Source: Pullulanibacillus sp. KACC 23026
Lineage (GTDB): Bacteria; Bacillota; Bacilli; Bacillales; Sporolactobacillaceae
Assembly (NCBI RefSeq): GCF_029094525.1
Contig: NZ_CP119107.1
Location: 2,418,001 to 2,482,000 of the forward strand
Length of the DNA stretch: 64,000 nt
Direction: 5' to 3'
Below, piece after piece: positions 9,172-17,783 of the stretch (its first letter is position 1; each line of letters opens with the position of its first letter). Below the pieces are notes generated by a model. The model searched no databases. It was not told where the DNA came from and was given only the letters and a program-made list of their open reading frames with translations. The translations under genes and the position numbers were made by a program.

Positions 9172-10146
9172 ATGAAAATTGTTGTAATCGGTTCTGGCAC
9201 CATGGCACACACCCATACGGATGCCTATACAAATATGACTAATGTTGAACTTGTCGGTGTCGTCGATATTCGTGAAGACCTCGGTCGCCCATTTGCACAA
9301 AAGTATAATATTTTATATTTTTCTTCTCTTGATGAGGCGCTGGAACAAACTGAAGTTGATGTCGTCGACGTTTGTGTGCCTACTTATTTGCATAAAAACT
9401 ATGTTATTCAAGCTGCAAATGCCAAGAAGCATGTCATTTGTGAAAAACCATTGGCGAGAAGTATAGAAGACGCATGTGAGATGATTGAGCATTGTAAATC
9501 ACAAAGCGTTCGCCTATTTGTCGGGCATGTGGTTCGCTTTTTCCCGGAATTCGAAAACGCACGCCAATTGATTCTCGATGGTGAAATTGGCAAAGTAGGA
9601 ACCGTTCGTTTCTTCCGCGGCGGACCTTTTCCAAAGGCCACCTTCGAAAATTGGTATGCGGATACAGCTCGAAGCGGTGGTGTCATTTTGGACCTCATGA
9701 TCCATGATTTTGATTTTCTGCAATGGACGTTCGGTAAGGCAGAAAGGGTTTATACCAAGGCGTTGCCTGATATGGATTACGCACTTACAAGTATTCGTTT
9801 TAAAAACGGTGTTATAGCAAATGTTGAAGGAAGCTGGTCAGATGTCGATGACTTTCACACAGAGTATGATATTGCAGGTTCTGAAGGTCTTCTTCAACAT
9901 GATAGTCGAAAGGAAAAACCGCTCCAGATTTCACTGAAACAAGAAAATTCATGGAACGCAGAAGGCGTTGCTGTTCCTGAAAGCCCTATGTTTAAAAGGC
10001 CTTATCAACTAGAATTAGAGAATTTTATTCATTGCATTGAAACTGGTGAAACAGCACGTGTGACTCCAAATGATGCTTTGGAAGCACTGCGTCTCAGTTT
10101 CGCATCAATTGAATCTGCTAAGACAGGAAAGGCGGTAACATTATGA
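9172..10146 (+). CDS. Gfo/Idh/MocA-family oxidoreductase 1
   Basis: This 324-residue NAD(P)-dependent dehydrogenase has an N-terminal Rossmann fold (VVIGSGTMAHTH), the EKP motif carrying the catalytic Lys (CEKPLAR, about residues 94-100) and a D-x3-H-type active-site segment (ILDLMIHDFDF). Family members oxidise or reduce hydroxyl groups on sugars, inositols and sugar phosphates, often at C3. The next gene is a paralogous dehydrogenase overlapping by four bases, so the two probably act on related intermediates. The substrate is not recognisable. GAGGAGAGG precedes ATG 9172. Confidence 0.85.
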   Translation: MKIVVIGSGTMAHTHTDAYTNMTNVELVGVVDIREDLGRPFAQKYNILYFSSLDEALEQTEVDVVDVCVPTYLHKNYVIQAANAKKHVICEKPLARSIEDACEMIEHCKSQSVRLFVGHVVRFFPEFENARQLILDGEIGKVGTVRFFRGGPFPKATFENWYADTARSGGVILDLMIHDFDFLQWTFGKAERVYTKALPDMDYALTSIRFKNGVIANVEGSWSDVDDFHTEYDIAGSEGLLQHDSRKEKPLQISLKQENSWNAEGVAVPESPMFKRPYQLELENFIHCIETGETARVTPNDALEALRLSFASIESAKTGKAVTL

Positions 10147-11126
10147 TAAGAGTTGGCATTCTAAGCTTTGCTCATATGCACGCCTACAGCTATGCTCAAG
10201 TTTTACGTCAGTTAAAGAATATTGAACTACTCAGTGTCTACGACGAAGAGTTTTCTCGCGGTGAAAACTATGCAGCCGAATTTGGAGCCAAGTATTTCTC
10301 TAATATAGATGACTTCCTCCAAGATGAGAGTCTTGATGCCGTGATTGTTTGCAGTGAGAACAGTAAGCACAAAGAACATGTAATGGCTTGTGCCCAAGCA
10401 GAAAAACATATTTTATGTGAAAAGCCAATCGCAACGAACGTTGAGGATGCCCAACTTATGATTGATACATGTGAAAAATATAATGTCCTGCTGCAAATTG
10501 CTTTTCCTGTCCGTTATTCTCCTCCAATGGCTAGATTGAGGCAGATTATTCAAGAAGGAAAAATTGGAACGATTCGAGCCATGCGCGGGACCAACCACGG
10601 ACGCAATCCTGGGGGATGGTTTATCGATCCTGCCCTTTCCGGCGGAGGTGCCGTACTTGATCACACCGTTCATATTATCGACATTATGCGTTGGGTATTA
10701 CAAAGTGAAGTTAAAGAAGTCTTTGCAGAGGTGGATACAAAGTATTCAAATATTCTAACGGATGACTGCGGATTATTGACGTTTGAATTCGAAAATGGTG
10801 TGATCGCAAGTCATGATCCAAGTTGGTCAAGACCCGTAAGTTTTTCGGCTTGGGGTGATGTAACCCTGAAAATTGTTGGAACTAAGGGGTCTGTGTATGC
10901 AGACGCTCTCGCTCAACATATCGATGTCTACCGCAACAAAAATCTTCATCATGCTGCACATATGTGGGGAGAAGGGTATGACTTTGGTCTGGTATCCGAT
11001 TTCATAGATTGCATTAGAACAAAGAGAACACCCTCGATTACCGGTTACGACGGTCTAAAAGCTGCAGAGGTTGCTTTTGCAGCATATGAGTCGGCGAGGA
11101 TCGGTCAACCTGTAAGACTTTTATGA
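10143..11126 (+). CDS. Gfo/Idh/MocA-family oxidoreductase 2
   Basis: This 327-residue protein is a second Gfo/Idh/MocA dehydrogenase, translationally coupled to the first (ATGA overlap). It keeps the EKP motif (CEKPIATN, about residues 94-101) and an active-site segment VLDHTVHIID. Its N-terminal dinucleotide motif is atypical (GILSFAHMHA instead of GxGxxG), so cofactor binding may differ or depend on the partner. The pair could form a 3-keto-glycoside interconversion or epimerisation step, as seen for other paired Gfo/Idh/MocA enzymes, but this is not proven by the sequence. Confidence 0.82.
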   Translation: MIRVGILSFAHMHAYSYAQVLRQLKNIELLSVYDEEFSRGENYAAEFGAKYFSNIDDFLQDESLDAVIVCSENSKHKEHVMACAQAEKHILCEKPIATNVEDAQLMIDTCEKYNVLLQIAFPVRYSPPMARLRQIIQEGKIGTIRAMRGTNHGRNPGGWFIDPALSGGGAVLDHTVHIIDIMRWVLQSEVKEVFAEVDTKYSNILTDDCGLLTFEFENGVIASHDPSWSRPVSFSAWGDVTLKIVGTKGSVYADALAQHIDVYRNKNLHHAAHMWGEGYDFGLVSDFIDCIRTKRTPSITGYDGLKAAEVAFAAYESARIGQPVRLL

Positions 11127-11295
11127 TTAAAAGAGTTTTATAGCTGTAAGGGGGACAATGCTCACCAGCCAAGAGGACTTTTTTCTAAAAGAGGAATCCA
11201 ATCGTGGTTGAATTCATGGCGTTTGGTTCGTGGATTTGTTTATAAGGTGAAGGCAAAGTGAGCCTTCCCACCTCAATAAATTAAATATCTAGGAA

Positions 11296-11324
11296 AAGTT
11301 GACCTCTATTATTAAGGTTAACTT
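11296..11324. repeat. Inverted repeat upstream of MFS gene
   Basis: The arms AAGTTGACCT and AGGTTAACTT pair with one mismatch around a nine-base AT-rich centre. There is no T run, so an operator is more likely than a terminator. It lies about 45 bases upstream of the transporter start. The rest of the 11127-11352 gap shows nothing I recognise. Confidence 0.35.
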
Positions 11325-11367
11325 GTTGTGATTTTAGTGTAAAGAGATTGAGATGGGGGGAGAGGCT

Positions 11368-12537
11368 TTGAAATTAAAAGTCTCACTGTTTTATTTAATT
11401 TTTTATTTGGCTGAAGGGGCTTTTATGCCTTTTACGAGTTTGTTTTTGCATCAAAAGGGTTATGACGGGGGCCAAATTGGGGTCGTTCTTGCAATCATTT
11501 CTTTAGCGGGAATAATTGGTCAGCCTATTTTTGGCGCGATTAATGACTCTGCAAAGGATTATCGAACGGTATTAAAAGTTACCACCTTCCTATCGGCGCT
11601 GGTGTCTTTTGGTTTTTTCTTAAAACAATACTTTGTACTCACGTTGATTATTGCCAGTTTATTTTCTTTTATTGTAAGCCCAATTGGACCAATTATGGAC
11701 TCTATTTCAGTTGAAAAAGGACCACAATTTGCATTTTCATATGGTCAGGTTCGTCTTTGGGGAGCTTTCGGATTTGCAATCATTACAGCAATAGTAGGCT
11801 ATGTATACAGTAATGTCGGGTACCAGTACAGTTTTACCATTTATGCGGCTTTTTCGATCCTAGTTTTTATTTTAATGTTTATTTTCCCGAAATTTGAAGC
11901 CCCAAAAAGACGTTCGGCGTTTGGAAAAGAGAGTTTGTCTGAGGTTTTAACGAATAGATCTCTTGCCTTATTCATTTTAATAAGTATTTTGATCTCATCC
12001 ATTGTCAACATTAACTTCAGTTATCTCCCGATCTATTTTCAAAAAATGCACTATCCCATTAATCTTGTGGGTTGGAATTTCACAGTTGCTGCTTGTATTG
12101 AAATTCCTCTCTTTTGGCTTTCTGCAAAAGTAAGAGAAAAAATGGGGTTGTTTTCAATGCTCTTAACAGGTACATTGGCCTATTCGCTTAAATATTTGTT
12201 TATGGGCTTCGCTCCACCGGTTGGAATAGTCATTTGTTTACAGACACTTGATGGCTTAGCCTTTGCTTTTTATTATAGTGCAGCGGTCGAAATAATTAGC
12301 CAAATGGCTCCTAAGCGTGCAAAATCAACGTCGCAAGCACTTTTTGGTGCAGCAAGTGGGCTCGCTGGAATTATAGGAAATCTCGTCGGAGGTTTGATTA
12401 TAGAAAATCAAGGCGCTCAGTTCCTTTATTGGGTCATGAGCGCTGTTGGATTATTGGCGACTTTCTTATTTCTTCTGTTTTCTCGAAAATCAATGTATCG
12501 ATTGGAGTTTGAGACAGAAGCACGCAATCAGGCATAA
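11368..12537 (+). CDS. MFS transporter, LacY/phenylpropionate-permease-like
   Basis: This integral membrane protein of about 389 residues has twelve predicted helices and resembles the MFS_1_like group (LacY- and HcaT-like symporters). The opening helix contains FYLAEGAFMPF. I prefer TTG 11368 as start because GGGGGAGAGG lies just before it; the frame is also open from ATG 11353, but that codon sits inside the ribosome binding site. The gene separates the dehydrogenases from the deaminases and gives the locus a second uptake or efflux route besides the ABC importer, perhaps for a monosaccharide product. The substrate cannot be told. Confidence 0.82.
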   Translation: MKLKVSLFYLIFYLAEGAFMPFTSLFLHQKGYDGGQIGVVLAIISLAGIIGQPIFGAINDSAKDYRTVLKVTTFLSALVSFGFFLKQYFVLTLIIASLFSFIVSPIGPIMDSISVEKGPQFAFSYGQVRLWGAFGFAIITAIVGYVYSNVGYQYSFTIYAAFSILVFILMFIFPKFEAPKRRSAFGKESLSEVLTNRSLALFILISILISSIVNINFSYLPIYFQKMHYPINLVGWNFTVAACIEIPLFWLSAKVREKMGLFSMLLTGTLAYSLKYLFMGFAPPVGIVICLQTLDGLAFAFYYSAAVEIISQMAPKRAKSTSQALFGAASGLAGIIGNLVGGLIIENQGAQFLYWVMSAVGLLATFLFLLFSRKSMYRLEFETEARNQA

Positions 12538-12735
12538 GCCTAATTAAGAATTGTTTGGTTTCAATTATAAGGAGAGACGTGGTTATTTAGTCAAATGATA
12601 CTTAATTCTTATGAACGTTAATGTAGCTTTTCCGCTAGCAAGAATGCAGACATTGTATGGCTGATGAAGATGACAAGGTGATCATACATTTATTTTACCG
12701 CGGAAAACTAGCCTATTCTAAAGGAGGAGTATATT

Positions 12736-13473
12736 TTGAAAATTATAGAAGCAATCGATTATAAAACCATGTGTAAAATGGCCGCCGATTATATAATCAC
12801 AAAGGTATGTGAAAATCCAAGATTAAAACTTGGACTGGCAACGGGCGGAACACCTCTTGGGATTTATAACACCTTAATTGCCGATCACAAGAAAAATGGA
12901 ACTTCCTATCAATGGGTCACGACCTTTAATTTAGATGAATATGTCGGGCTTACAGGTGATGACCCGAGTAGCTACCGTCATTATATGAATCATAATTTGT
13001 TCAATCAAATTGACATCCCATTAAGTCAGACTAATATCCCGCATGGAGACGTCCAGGATTTGGAACAAGAATGCATAAGGTATGAAAACTTAATTTCCGA
13101 ACACCGTGGAATTGATTTGCAGATTCTTGGAATAGGTAACAATGGACATATTGGATTTAACGAACCGGGAACATCCTTTAATTCAAAAACTCATGTAGTG
13201 GAATTAACCTCGTCCACTAGAGAGGCAAACTCTCGTTTTTTTAATAGTGTAGAAGAGGTACCTACGCGTGCGATCACAATGGGAATTGGAACCATCATGA
13301 AAAGCAGAGAAATTCTTCTACTGGTATCGGGTGAATCCAAAAGCAATGCCCTTCACGCACTCTTAAATGGTAAAGTTGATGAAAGTTTTCCAGCATCAGT
13401 TTTAAAGACTCATCCTAAAGTAACCGTTTTTGCAGATAAAGAAGCAGTTGCTTGTCTAAAGGTATTCAGATGA
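12736..13473 (+). CDS. nagB: Glucosamine-6-phosphate deaminase
   Basis: This 245-residue enzyme has the normal NagB length and all hallmark segments: LATGGTP for phosphate binding, FNLDEYVGL with the catalytic Asp, and GIGNNGHIGFNEPG with the catalytic Asp/His/Glu region. It converts glucosamine 6-phosphate to fructose 6-phosphate and ammonia in the cytosol. AAAGGAGGAG precedes the TTG start. It is the point at which the locus joins glycolysis. No nagA deacetylase is found in the window, which suggests that the locus handles non-acetylated glucosamine or that NagA is encoded elsewhere. Confidence 0.93.
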   Translation: MKIIEAIDYKTMCKMAADYIITKVCENPRLKLGLATGGTPLGIYNTLIADHKKNGTSYQWVTTFNLDEYVGLTGDDPSSYRHYMNHNLFNQIDIPLSQTNIPHGDVQDLEQECIRYENLISEHRGIDLQILGIGNNGHIGFNEPGTSFNSKTHVVELTSSTREANSRFFNSVEEVPTRAITMGIGTIMKSREILLLVSGESKSNALHALLNGKVDESFPASVLKTHPKVTVFADKEAVACLKVFR

Positions 13474-13811
13474 GGATCTTTTTGTAGTTTTTCTTTCAAA
13501 GAGGAAATGGAGCAGAGCATAATAACAGATAGTTTTCATTTCAATTATATGTAACGTAAGAAACCTGTGAAAAATTATATTTAGTTTTTCAGAAAGTGAC
13601 CATGTCATTTTTAATAGAAAAACAATAATTTTGGTTTTGGAATAAAGATCCTAGGAAATGCCACATTGTACATTAACAAATTTACAGGCTGGGGACCTAC
13701 CCTTTTAGTAAATCTATCTAACCACTCAACAGAGGTTGGTGTTGCATTCTGCAATTGCAGAAAGAGATGTCCAAAATCATATCTGAATAATGAATTAAGG
13801 GAGAAGATTCC
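13474..13811. other. Intergenic region between the two deaminase genes
   Basis: No gene was seen in this 338-base gap. It contains the perfect 16-base palindrome listed separately and a possible ribosome binding site (AAGGGAGAAG) before the next gene. Confidence 0.5.
13747..13762. repeat. Perfect palindrome, possible operator
   Basis: TTCTGCAATTGCAGAA is a perfect 16-base palindrome without a loop, about 50 bases upstream of the second deaminase gene. Its form fits a dimeric regulator site, and the local ROK repressor is one candidate. Confidence 0.4.
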
Positions 13812-14528
13812 GTGCTGAAAATTTATGAAAATGAGGAAATAATTGCGCAAGAAATCGCTAAAGAAATGAAAGTGCAATTGCAAACGAAAAATAATCCAGT
13901 TTTCTGTTTGGCATCTGGCAGTACACCGCAGAAGAGCTACTTCCAGTTTGCACAAAATTTAGTTGATCGCCCGTTATTAGATAAATTGAAAATTGTAAGT
14001 TTAGATGAATGGGTTGGTATACCGCGCCATGCAAAGGGAAGTTGCTATCAAATGCTAGAGCAAGATTTATTCTCTCTTATTAATATTAATGAAAAGCAAA
14101 TTGAATTTTTTAATGGGGAGGCCGAGGATTTAAAAAGTGAATGTCAAAGAATTGACCAGTTCATTCTTAATAATCCCATAACGTTTAGTTTGATGGGGGT
14201 AGGAATGAACGGTCATATTGGTTTAAATGAACCTGGTTCAACGGTGGAGGACCAAAGCCGTGTCGTTCCACTGTCCGAAACGACAAAAGAAGTTGCCCAA
14301 AAGTATTTCGATGAATCAATCGAATTAACAGACGGGATTACATTAGGTTTAAAACAGATAATAGAGAGCTCAAGAGTGATTGTGGTAATAACAGGTGAAC
14401 ATAAAGCAAGAATGGTAAAACAGCTATTTGAGGAGCCAGAGGCTAAATTGCCGGCACAGGAATTGTTGGGTTACCAACATATTGATTTCTTTTTAGATCA
14501 GTCGGCTGCAAAAGAGTTAAACAAATAA
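13812..14528 (+). CDS. Second hexosamine-6-phosphate deaminase (AgaI/NagB-like)
   Basis: This 238-residue protein belongs to the NagB/6-phosphogluconolactonase superfamily. It has LASGSTP, SLDEWVGIP and GVGMNGHIGLNEPG, so the catalytic residues of deaminases are kept. SLDEWVGIP and GLNEPG look more like galactosamine-6-phosphate deaminase/isomerase (AgaI) than canonical NagB. With nagB in the same locus it may handle a second hexosamine phosphate, such as galactosamine 6-phosphate or an isomer. It begins a new operon segment (deaminase, ROK kinase, GH4). The GTG or nearby codon at 13812 follows AAGGGAGAAG. Confidence 0.8.
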   Translation: MLKIYENEEIIAQEIAKEMKVQLQTKNNPVFCLASGSTPQKSYFQFAQNLVDRPLLDKLKIVSLDEWVGIPRHAKGSCYQMLEQDLFSLININEKQIEFFNGEAEDLKSECQRIDQFILNNPITFSLMGVGMNGHIGLNEPGSTVEDQSRVVPLSETTKEVAQKYFDESIELTDGITLGLKQIIESSRVIVVITGEHKARMVKQLFEEPEAKLPAQELLGYQHIDFFLDQSAAKELNK

Positions 14529-14549
14529 ATTTTACGGGGAGTTAACAAA

Positions 14550-15449
14550 ATGGAAGAGAAGATAATAGGAGTTGATATTGGGGGGACAAATATTAGAGTG
14601 GGATTCATGACTCGAAATTTGCAGTTGGTAAAAAAGGAAACTGCCTCAACATCCAGGTTCAAAAATAAAGAAGAATTCTTTCAGTACTTAAGACAAATGA
14701 TTGAACGAGTGGATGTTAACAGGGAAGCAAAGAAAATTGGGATGGCTTTTCCTGTTCCATGGAATGAGGGGATAAAAACACTCTATGACTCTACGAATCT
14801 CACGCTTTTAGAAAATATGAGTGTAAACGAAATGAGATCCTATTTTGCAGAATATGATCTCTACCTTGAAAATGATGTAAATGTCATTGCCTTGTTAGAA
14901 TCGGATTTCGGTGCTGCTAAAAATTCAAGAAATTCCATCTATATCACAGTAAGTACGGGTATCGGGGGTGGCTTGATCGTAAATAATTCTATTTATCGAG
15001 GGACACACGGTTATGCAGGAGAAGTAGGAAGCATGATCATTTCCAATGAAAATAAAAACCATTTTTCCCTCTATAGTGGTACATTAGAATCGCTTTGTAG
15101 TGGAAAAGCTTTGGAAGATGAAAGTCAAAAGTTATATGGAAAAAATGCGACAACCAAATTATTATTTGAAAACTATAAAAAAGGAACGGCCGATGCCATT
15201 AAAGTCGTTGAAGTGTGGGTGGACTATTTTTCAAGCGCTATAGCTTCCCTTATGCAAGTCCTCGACCCGGAAGTCTTTGTCCTAGGAGGTTCGGTCATCT
15301 TAAATAATCAATGGCTCGTCGAGAAGTTAATAGAAGGAACAAAAAGAAAGGTGTTTAAACAATTAATAGATAAAGTGAGAATCGTCATCTCAGAATATGG
15401 CCATGATGCGGGTATAATCGGCGCAGGTTACATTACTATTAAAAATTAA
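14550..15449 (+). CDS. ROK-family sugar kinase
   Basis: This 299-residue protein has the ROK ATP motif (GVDIGGTNIRVG), a catalytic Asp within LENDVNV, the sugar-binding stretch STGIGGGL, and the segment GYAGEVGSM. The Cys-rich zinc motif of most ROK kinases is absent: the corresponding region reads ENKNHFSLYSGTLESLCSG. It may phosphorylate glucose or another sugar released by the GH4 enzymes. It lies 21 bases after the deaminase gene and 19 before the second GH4 gene, so the three are one operon. Confidence 0.83.
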   Translation: MEEKIIGVDIGGTNIRVGFMTRNLQLVKKETASTSRFKNKEEFFQYLRQMIERVDVNREAKKIGMAFPVPWNEGIKTLYDSTNLTLLENMSVNEMRSYFAEYDLYLENDVNVIALLESDFGAAKNSRNSIYITVSTGIGGGLIVNNSIYRGTHGYAGEVGSMIISNENKNHFSLYSGTLESLCSGKALEDESQKLYGKNATTKLLFENYKKGTADAIKVVEVWVDYFSSAIASLMQVLDPEVFVLGGSVILNNQWLVEKLIEGTKRKVFKQLIDKVRIVISEYGHDAGIIGAGYITIKN

Positions 15450-15468
15450 GGTAAAGGGGAACTTAAAA

Positions 15469-16851
15469 GTGGGAAAATTAAAAGTTGCTTTGGTTGGAGC
15501 AGGTAGTATTTCGTTTGCTTTAGGGGCTCTGCAGGATTTAGTGCTGTCTGAAAAGCTTAAAGGTTGCGATTTAGAAATCGCTTTAATGGATATCGTTGAA
15601 GAGAATTTGAATCGTACCTATCAATATGCCACAGAAATGTTTACGGCATTTAACCACTCTGCAAAAATATGGAAGTCAACTGATTTAAGGGAAGCATTAA
15701 TAGATGCTCAATTTGCAATCGTCGCAATTGAAGTTAATCGCTATCATTATTGGTCTCAAGATTTCCATATTCCACGTCGATTTGGAAGCAAGCAAATCTA
15801 TGGGGAAAATGGGGGGCCAGGCTCCATGTTTCATACTTTAAGAAATTTGGGCCCGATGTTAAAAATTGCTCATACAATGGAAGAAGTCTGTCCTGATGCG
15901 TGGTTTATAAATTATACAAATCCAGAAGCCAAGCTTGTTGAGGCTATTTCAAAACTTACTTCTATTAAGGTTGTTGGCTTATGCCATGGTCTGGATATGG
16001 GAATCGATCAAATTTCTGAATTTCTAGACATGGACAGAGAAGAAATTGGCGTTGAGGGCGGGGGATTAAATCACTTTGGGTTTTTCACTAAAATATGGGA
16101 TAAAAAGACAAACGAAGATTTGTATCCGTTATTTCGTGAAAGAGAAAAACAAGCGAATCGTTTAGCCCACTTTGATCATATTGGACTTTCTAGAACTATG
16201 TTTCAAATTTACGGTTTATATCCCTATCCGGGCACGAACCACATTGGCGAATATATAAGTTATGCAGATGACTTTTATGCAGGTTTATCCCTTCAATACA
16301 GATATGATCCCATTCATGAGAAGCTCTGGGAAAAGGAGTCTAGAACACCAGACTTTATCTATGCTGCAAGTGGAAATACTATAGATAAAGGACTGTTTGA
16401 TGGTGTGAAAACTCAAGAAGTATGGACTGAAGAAGCTTATGTTTTTGATAAAAATAATGTCAGAATGAGCAATGAATATGCCATTCCAATTATTGAAGCG
16501 ATTTATTTTGATGATGAAATTCAACTTAATGCGGTCAATATGCAAAATAATGGCGCCATAAAAGGTCTCCCAGATGATATGGTCGTAGAAACACAGGCAA
16601 TTGCTAACGGGAAGGGCATTAAGTTAAAGGCGATGGAAGTGGAACTTCCTGTTGCTTTAATTGGAACCATTCACATTCAAGGCACCATTCACAAACTATT
16701 AATTGAAGCCTATTTGGAGAAGTCCAAAACGAAATTGCTTCAGGCGATTTTAATAGATCCACAGGCACCGAGCTATTACCAAGCGTGTGCCATGATTGAT
16801 GAAATGTGTGAACTTCAGCAAGATATTTTACCTGAACTTGGATGGAAATAA
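15469..16851 (+). CDS. GH4 glycosidase, alpha-type (CHG motif)
   Basis: This 460-residue family 4 glycosidase has the NAD motif VALVGAGSISFALG, a metal-binding Cys and neighbouring His in GLCHGLD, and GLNHFGFF. The CHG signature groups it with alpha-glucosidases, alpha-galactosidases and LplD-like alpha-galacturonidases, unlike the CNLP-type GH4 earlier in the locus. It therefore probably cleaves a non-phosphorylated alpha-linked glycoside using NAD+ and Mn2+. The presence of both GH4 types implies a substrate with two linkages or two related substrates. GTG 15469 is preceded by AAGGGGA. Confidence 0.86.
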   Translation: MGKLKVALVGAGSISFALGALQDLVLSEKLKGCDLEIALMDIVEENLNRTYQYATEMFTAFNHSAKIWKSTDLREALIDAQFAIVAIEVNRYHYWSQDFHIPRRFGSKQIYGENGGPGSMFHTLRNLGPMLKIAHTMEEVCPDAWFINYTNPEAKLVEAISKLTSIKVVGLCHGLDMGIDQISEFLDMDREEIGVEGGGLNHFGFFTKIWDKKTNEDLYPLFREREKQANRLAHFDHIGLSRTMFQIYGLYPYPGTNHIGEYISYADDFYAGLSLQYRYDPIHEKLWEKESRTPDFIYAASGNTIDKGLFDGVKTQEVWTEEAYVFDKNNVRMSNEYAIPIIEAIYFDDEIQLNAVNMQNNGAIKGLPDDMVVETQAIANGKGIKLKAMEVELPVALIGTIHIQGTIHKLLIEAYLEKSKTKLLQAILIDPQAPSYYQACAMIDEMCELQQDILPELGWK

Positions 16852-17127
16852 CATAAAAGAGTAGTAACCGTGCAATCTTTTATTCTCAAATAGACAGAAT
16901 CTTGTGTATGATCGAAATGATTTACTGAAACAAATGATACTCAAAATCAAGAGATTGGCAAAGATATTGAACCAATCGATTTGTATTTCCTTATCGGAAT
17001 GCCTGTTCGTAAGGGAATGTACAGCATACTTTTTATCAACCGGAATCAAATAATTCAAACAAGAAACAAGTAGTCAAGCTATGTACATTTATAAATGATG
17101 GGCCTCTCCTATATTAAAGTAAGAATT

Positions 17128-17155
17128 GACACTAATTTATTTAGTGTCTTTTCTC
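17128..17155 (+). terminator. Rho-independent terminator
   Basis: GACACTAA pairs with TTAGTGTC and is followed by TTTTCTCTTTT. It could close the amino-sugar locus. Confidence 0.6.
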
Positions 17156-17239
17156 TTTTAGGGTAAACCTAACAATGGAACCATTAAATATGGAAAAAAG
17201 GTGATCTAGGGAAATGTCAATGATTCACCCCCCCCTAAT

Positions 17240-17370
17240 AGATTGATTGCCGAAAAATCCCCTAACTGACTTCAACATGCTCATAACCTTGTAGAATGAT
17301 TTCCATGGGGAGAGGGGGTTGAAAACAAGCCTGTCTTTGTGAGTATCGGCTATTCGACTTGCCATTGGTG
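17240..17370 (+). pseudogene. Decayed partial copy of yyaL 5' region
   Basis: This segment aligns with codons about 8-62 of the intact thioredoxin-domain gene at 19007. Matching blocks include CAACATG.TCATAACC, TGGGGAGAGG and a final 51-base stretch (17320-17370) identical to 19141-19191, which encodes the [10 protein letters not shown] motif. There are frame-breaking changes and a deletion of about 19 bases relative to the intact gene. It is a relic of a duplication, or of recombination with a second copy, lying 1.8 kb upstream of the functional gene. Confidence 0.75.
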
Positions 17371-17528
17371 ACAGGTTTGACTGTTTAATGGATTTAATTT
17401 CAACAACACACGCTAAGTTTGAGGTTTAATAGAAATATAAGGGGTTAAGATGAGTTGAAATAGGATTGTTATTAATGGATTCTTTCTAGAAAATATCTTA
17501 TAATTTTGAGAAAGAAAGGGGGATATAT

Positions 17529-17783
17529 ATGAAATGGCAAGAGGTTAGAGAAAGATTTCCAAATCAATTTGTTCGTGTTTCCATTCTAAATTTTCATCAA
17601 GATGGTGATTTGAAGATTGTGGATGATGTAGCGATTAATAAAACGTTGACGAATGAAGAGGCCAACCAAGAATTTTTCAAATCGGCTCCAGATGAAATTA
17701 TCTATCATACATCTAATGAAGAATTAATTATCCATATTAGAAAAGATCCTTTATTGAGAGTTGGGCAAATTCGTGAAAATTGA
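17529..17783 (+). CDS. Conserved small hypothetical protein
   Basis: This 84-residue soluble protein of unknown function has no signal peptide or membrane segment. A good ribosome binding site (AAAGGGGG) lies before ATG 17529. Proteins of this kind are, as far as I recall, commonly encoded just upstream of the small retropepsin-like protein in bacilli, and that arrangement is seen here: the putative GTG start of the aspartic-protease-like gene overlaps the end of this gene. The two are probably translationally coupled, and the function may be shared. Confidence 0.65.
   Translation: MKWQEVRERFPNQFVRVSILNFHQDGDLKIVDDVAINKTLTNEEANQEFFKSAPDEIIYHTSNEELIIHIRKDPLLRVGQIREN

Larger units (their letters stand above)
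16852..17528. other. Intergenic region with gene remnants
   Basis: This stretch of almost 700 bases holds no intact gene. A short open frame around 16963-17074 (peptide containing EPIDLYFLIG) has no start or ribosome binding site and looks like a relic of unknown origin. A terminator (17128) and a decayed copy of the start of yyaL (17240-17370) are listed separately. Confidence 0.5.

Noticed and set aside
16963-17074. Open frame containing EPIDLYFLIG
   Set aside because: It has no start codon or ribosome binding site and no family match; mentioned only as a relic within the intergenic entry.
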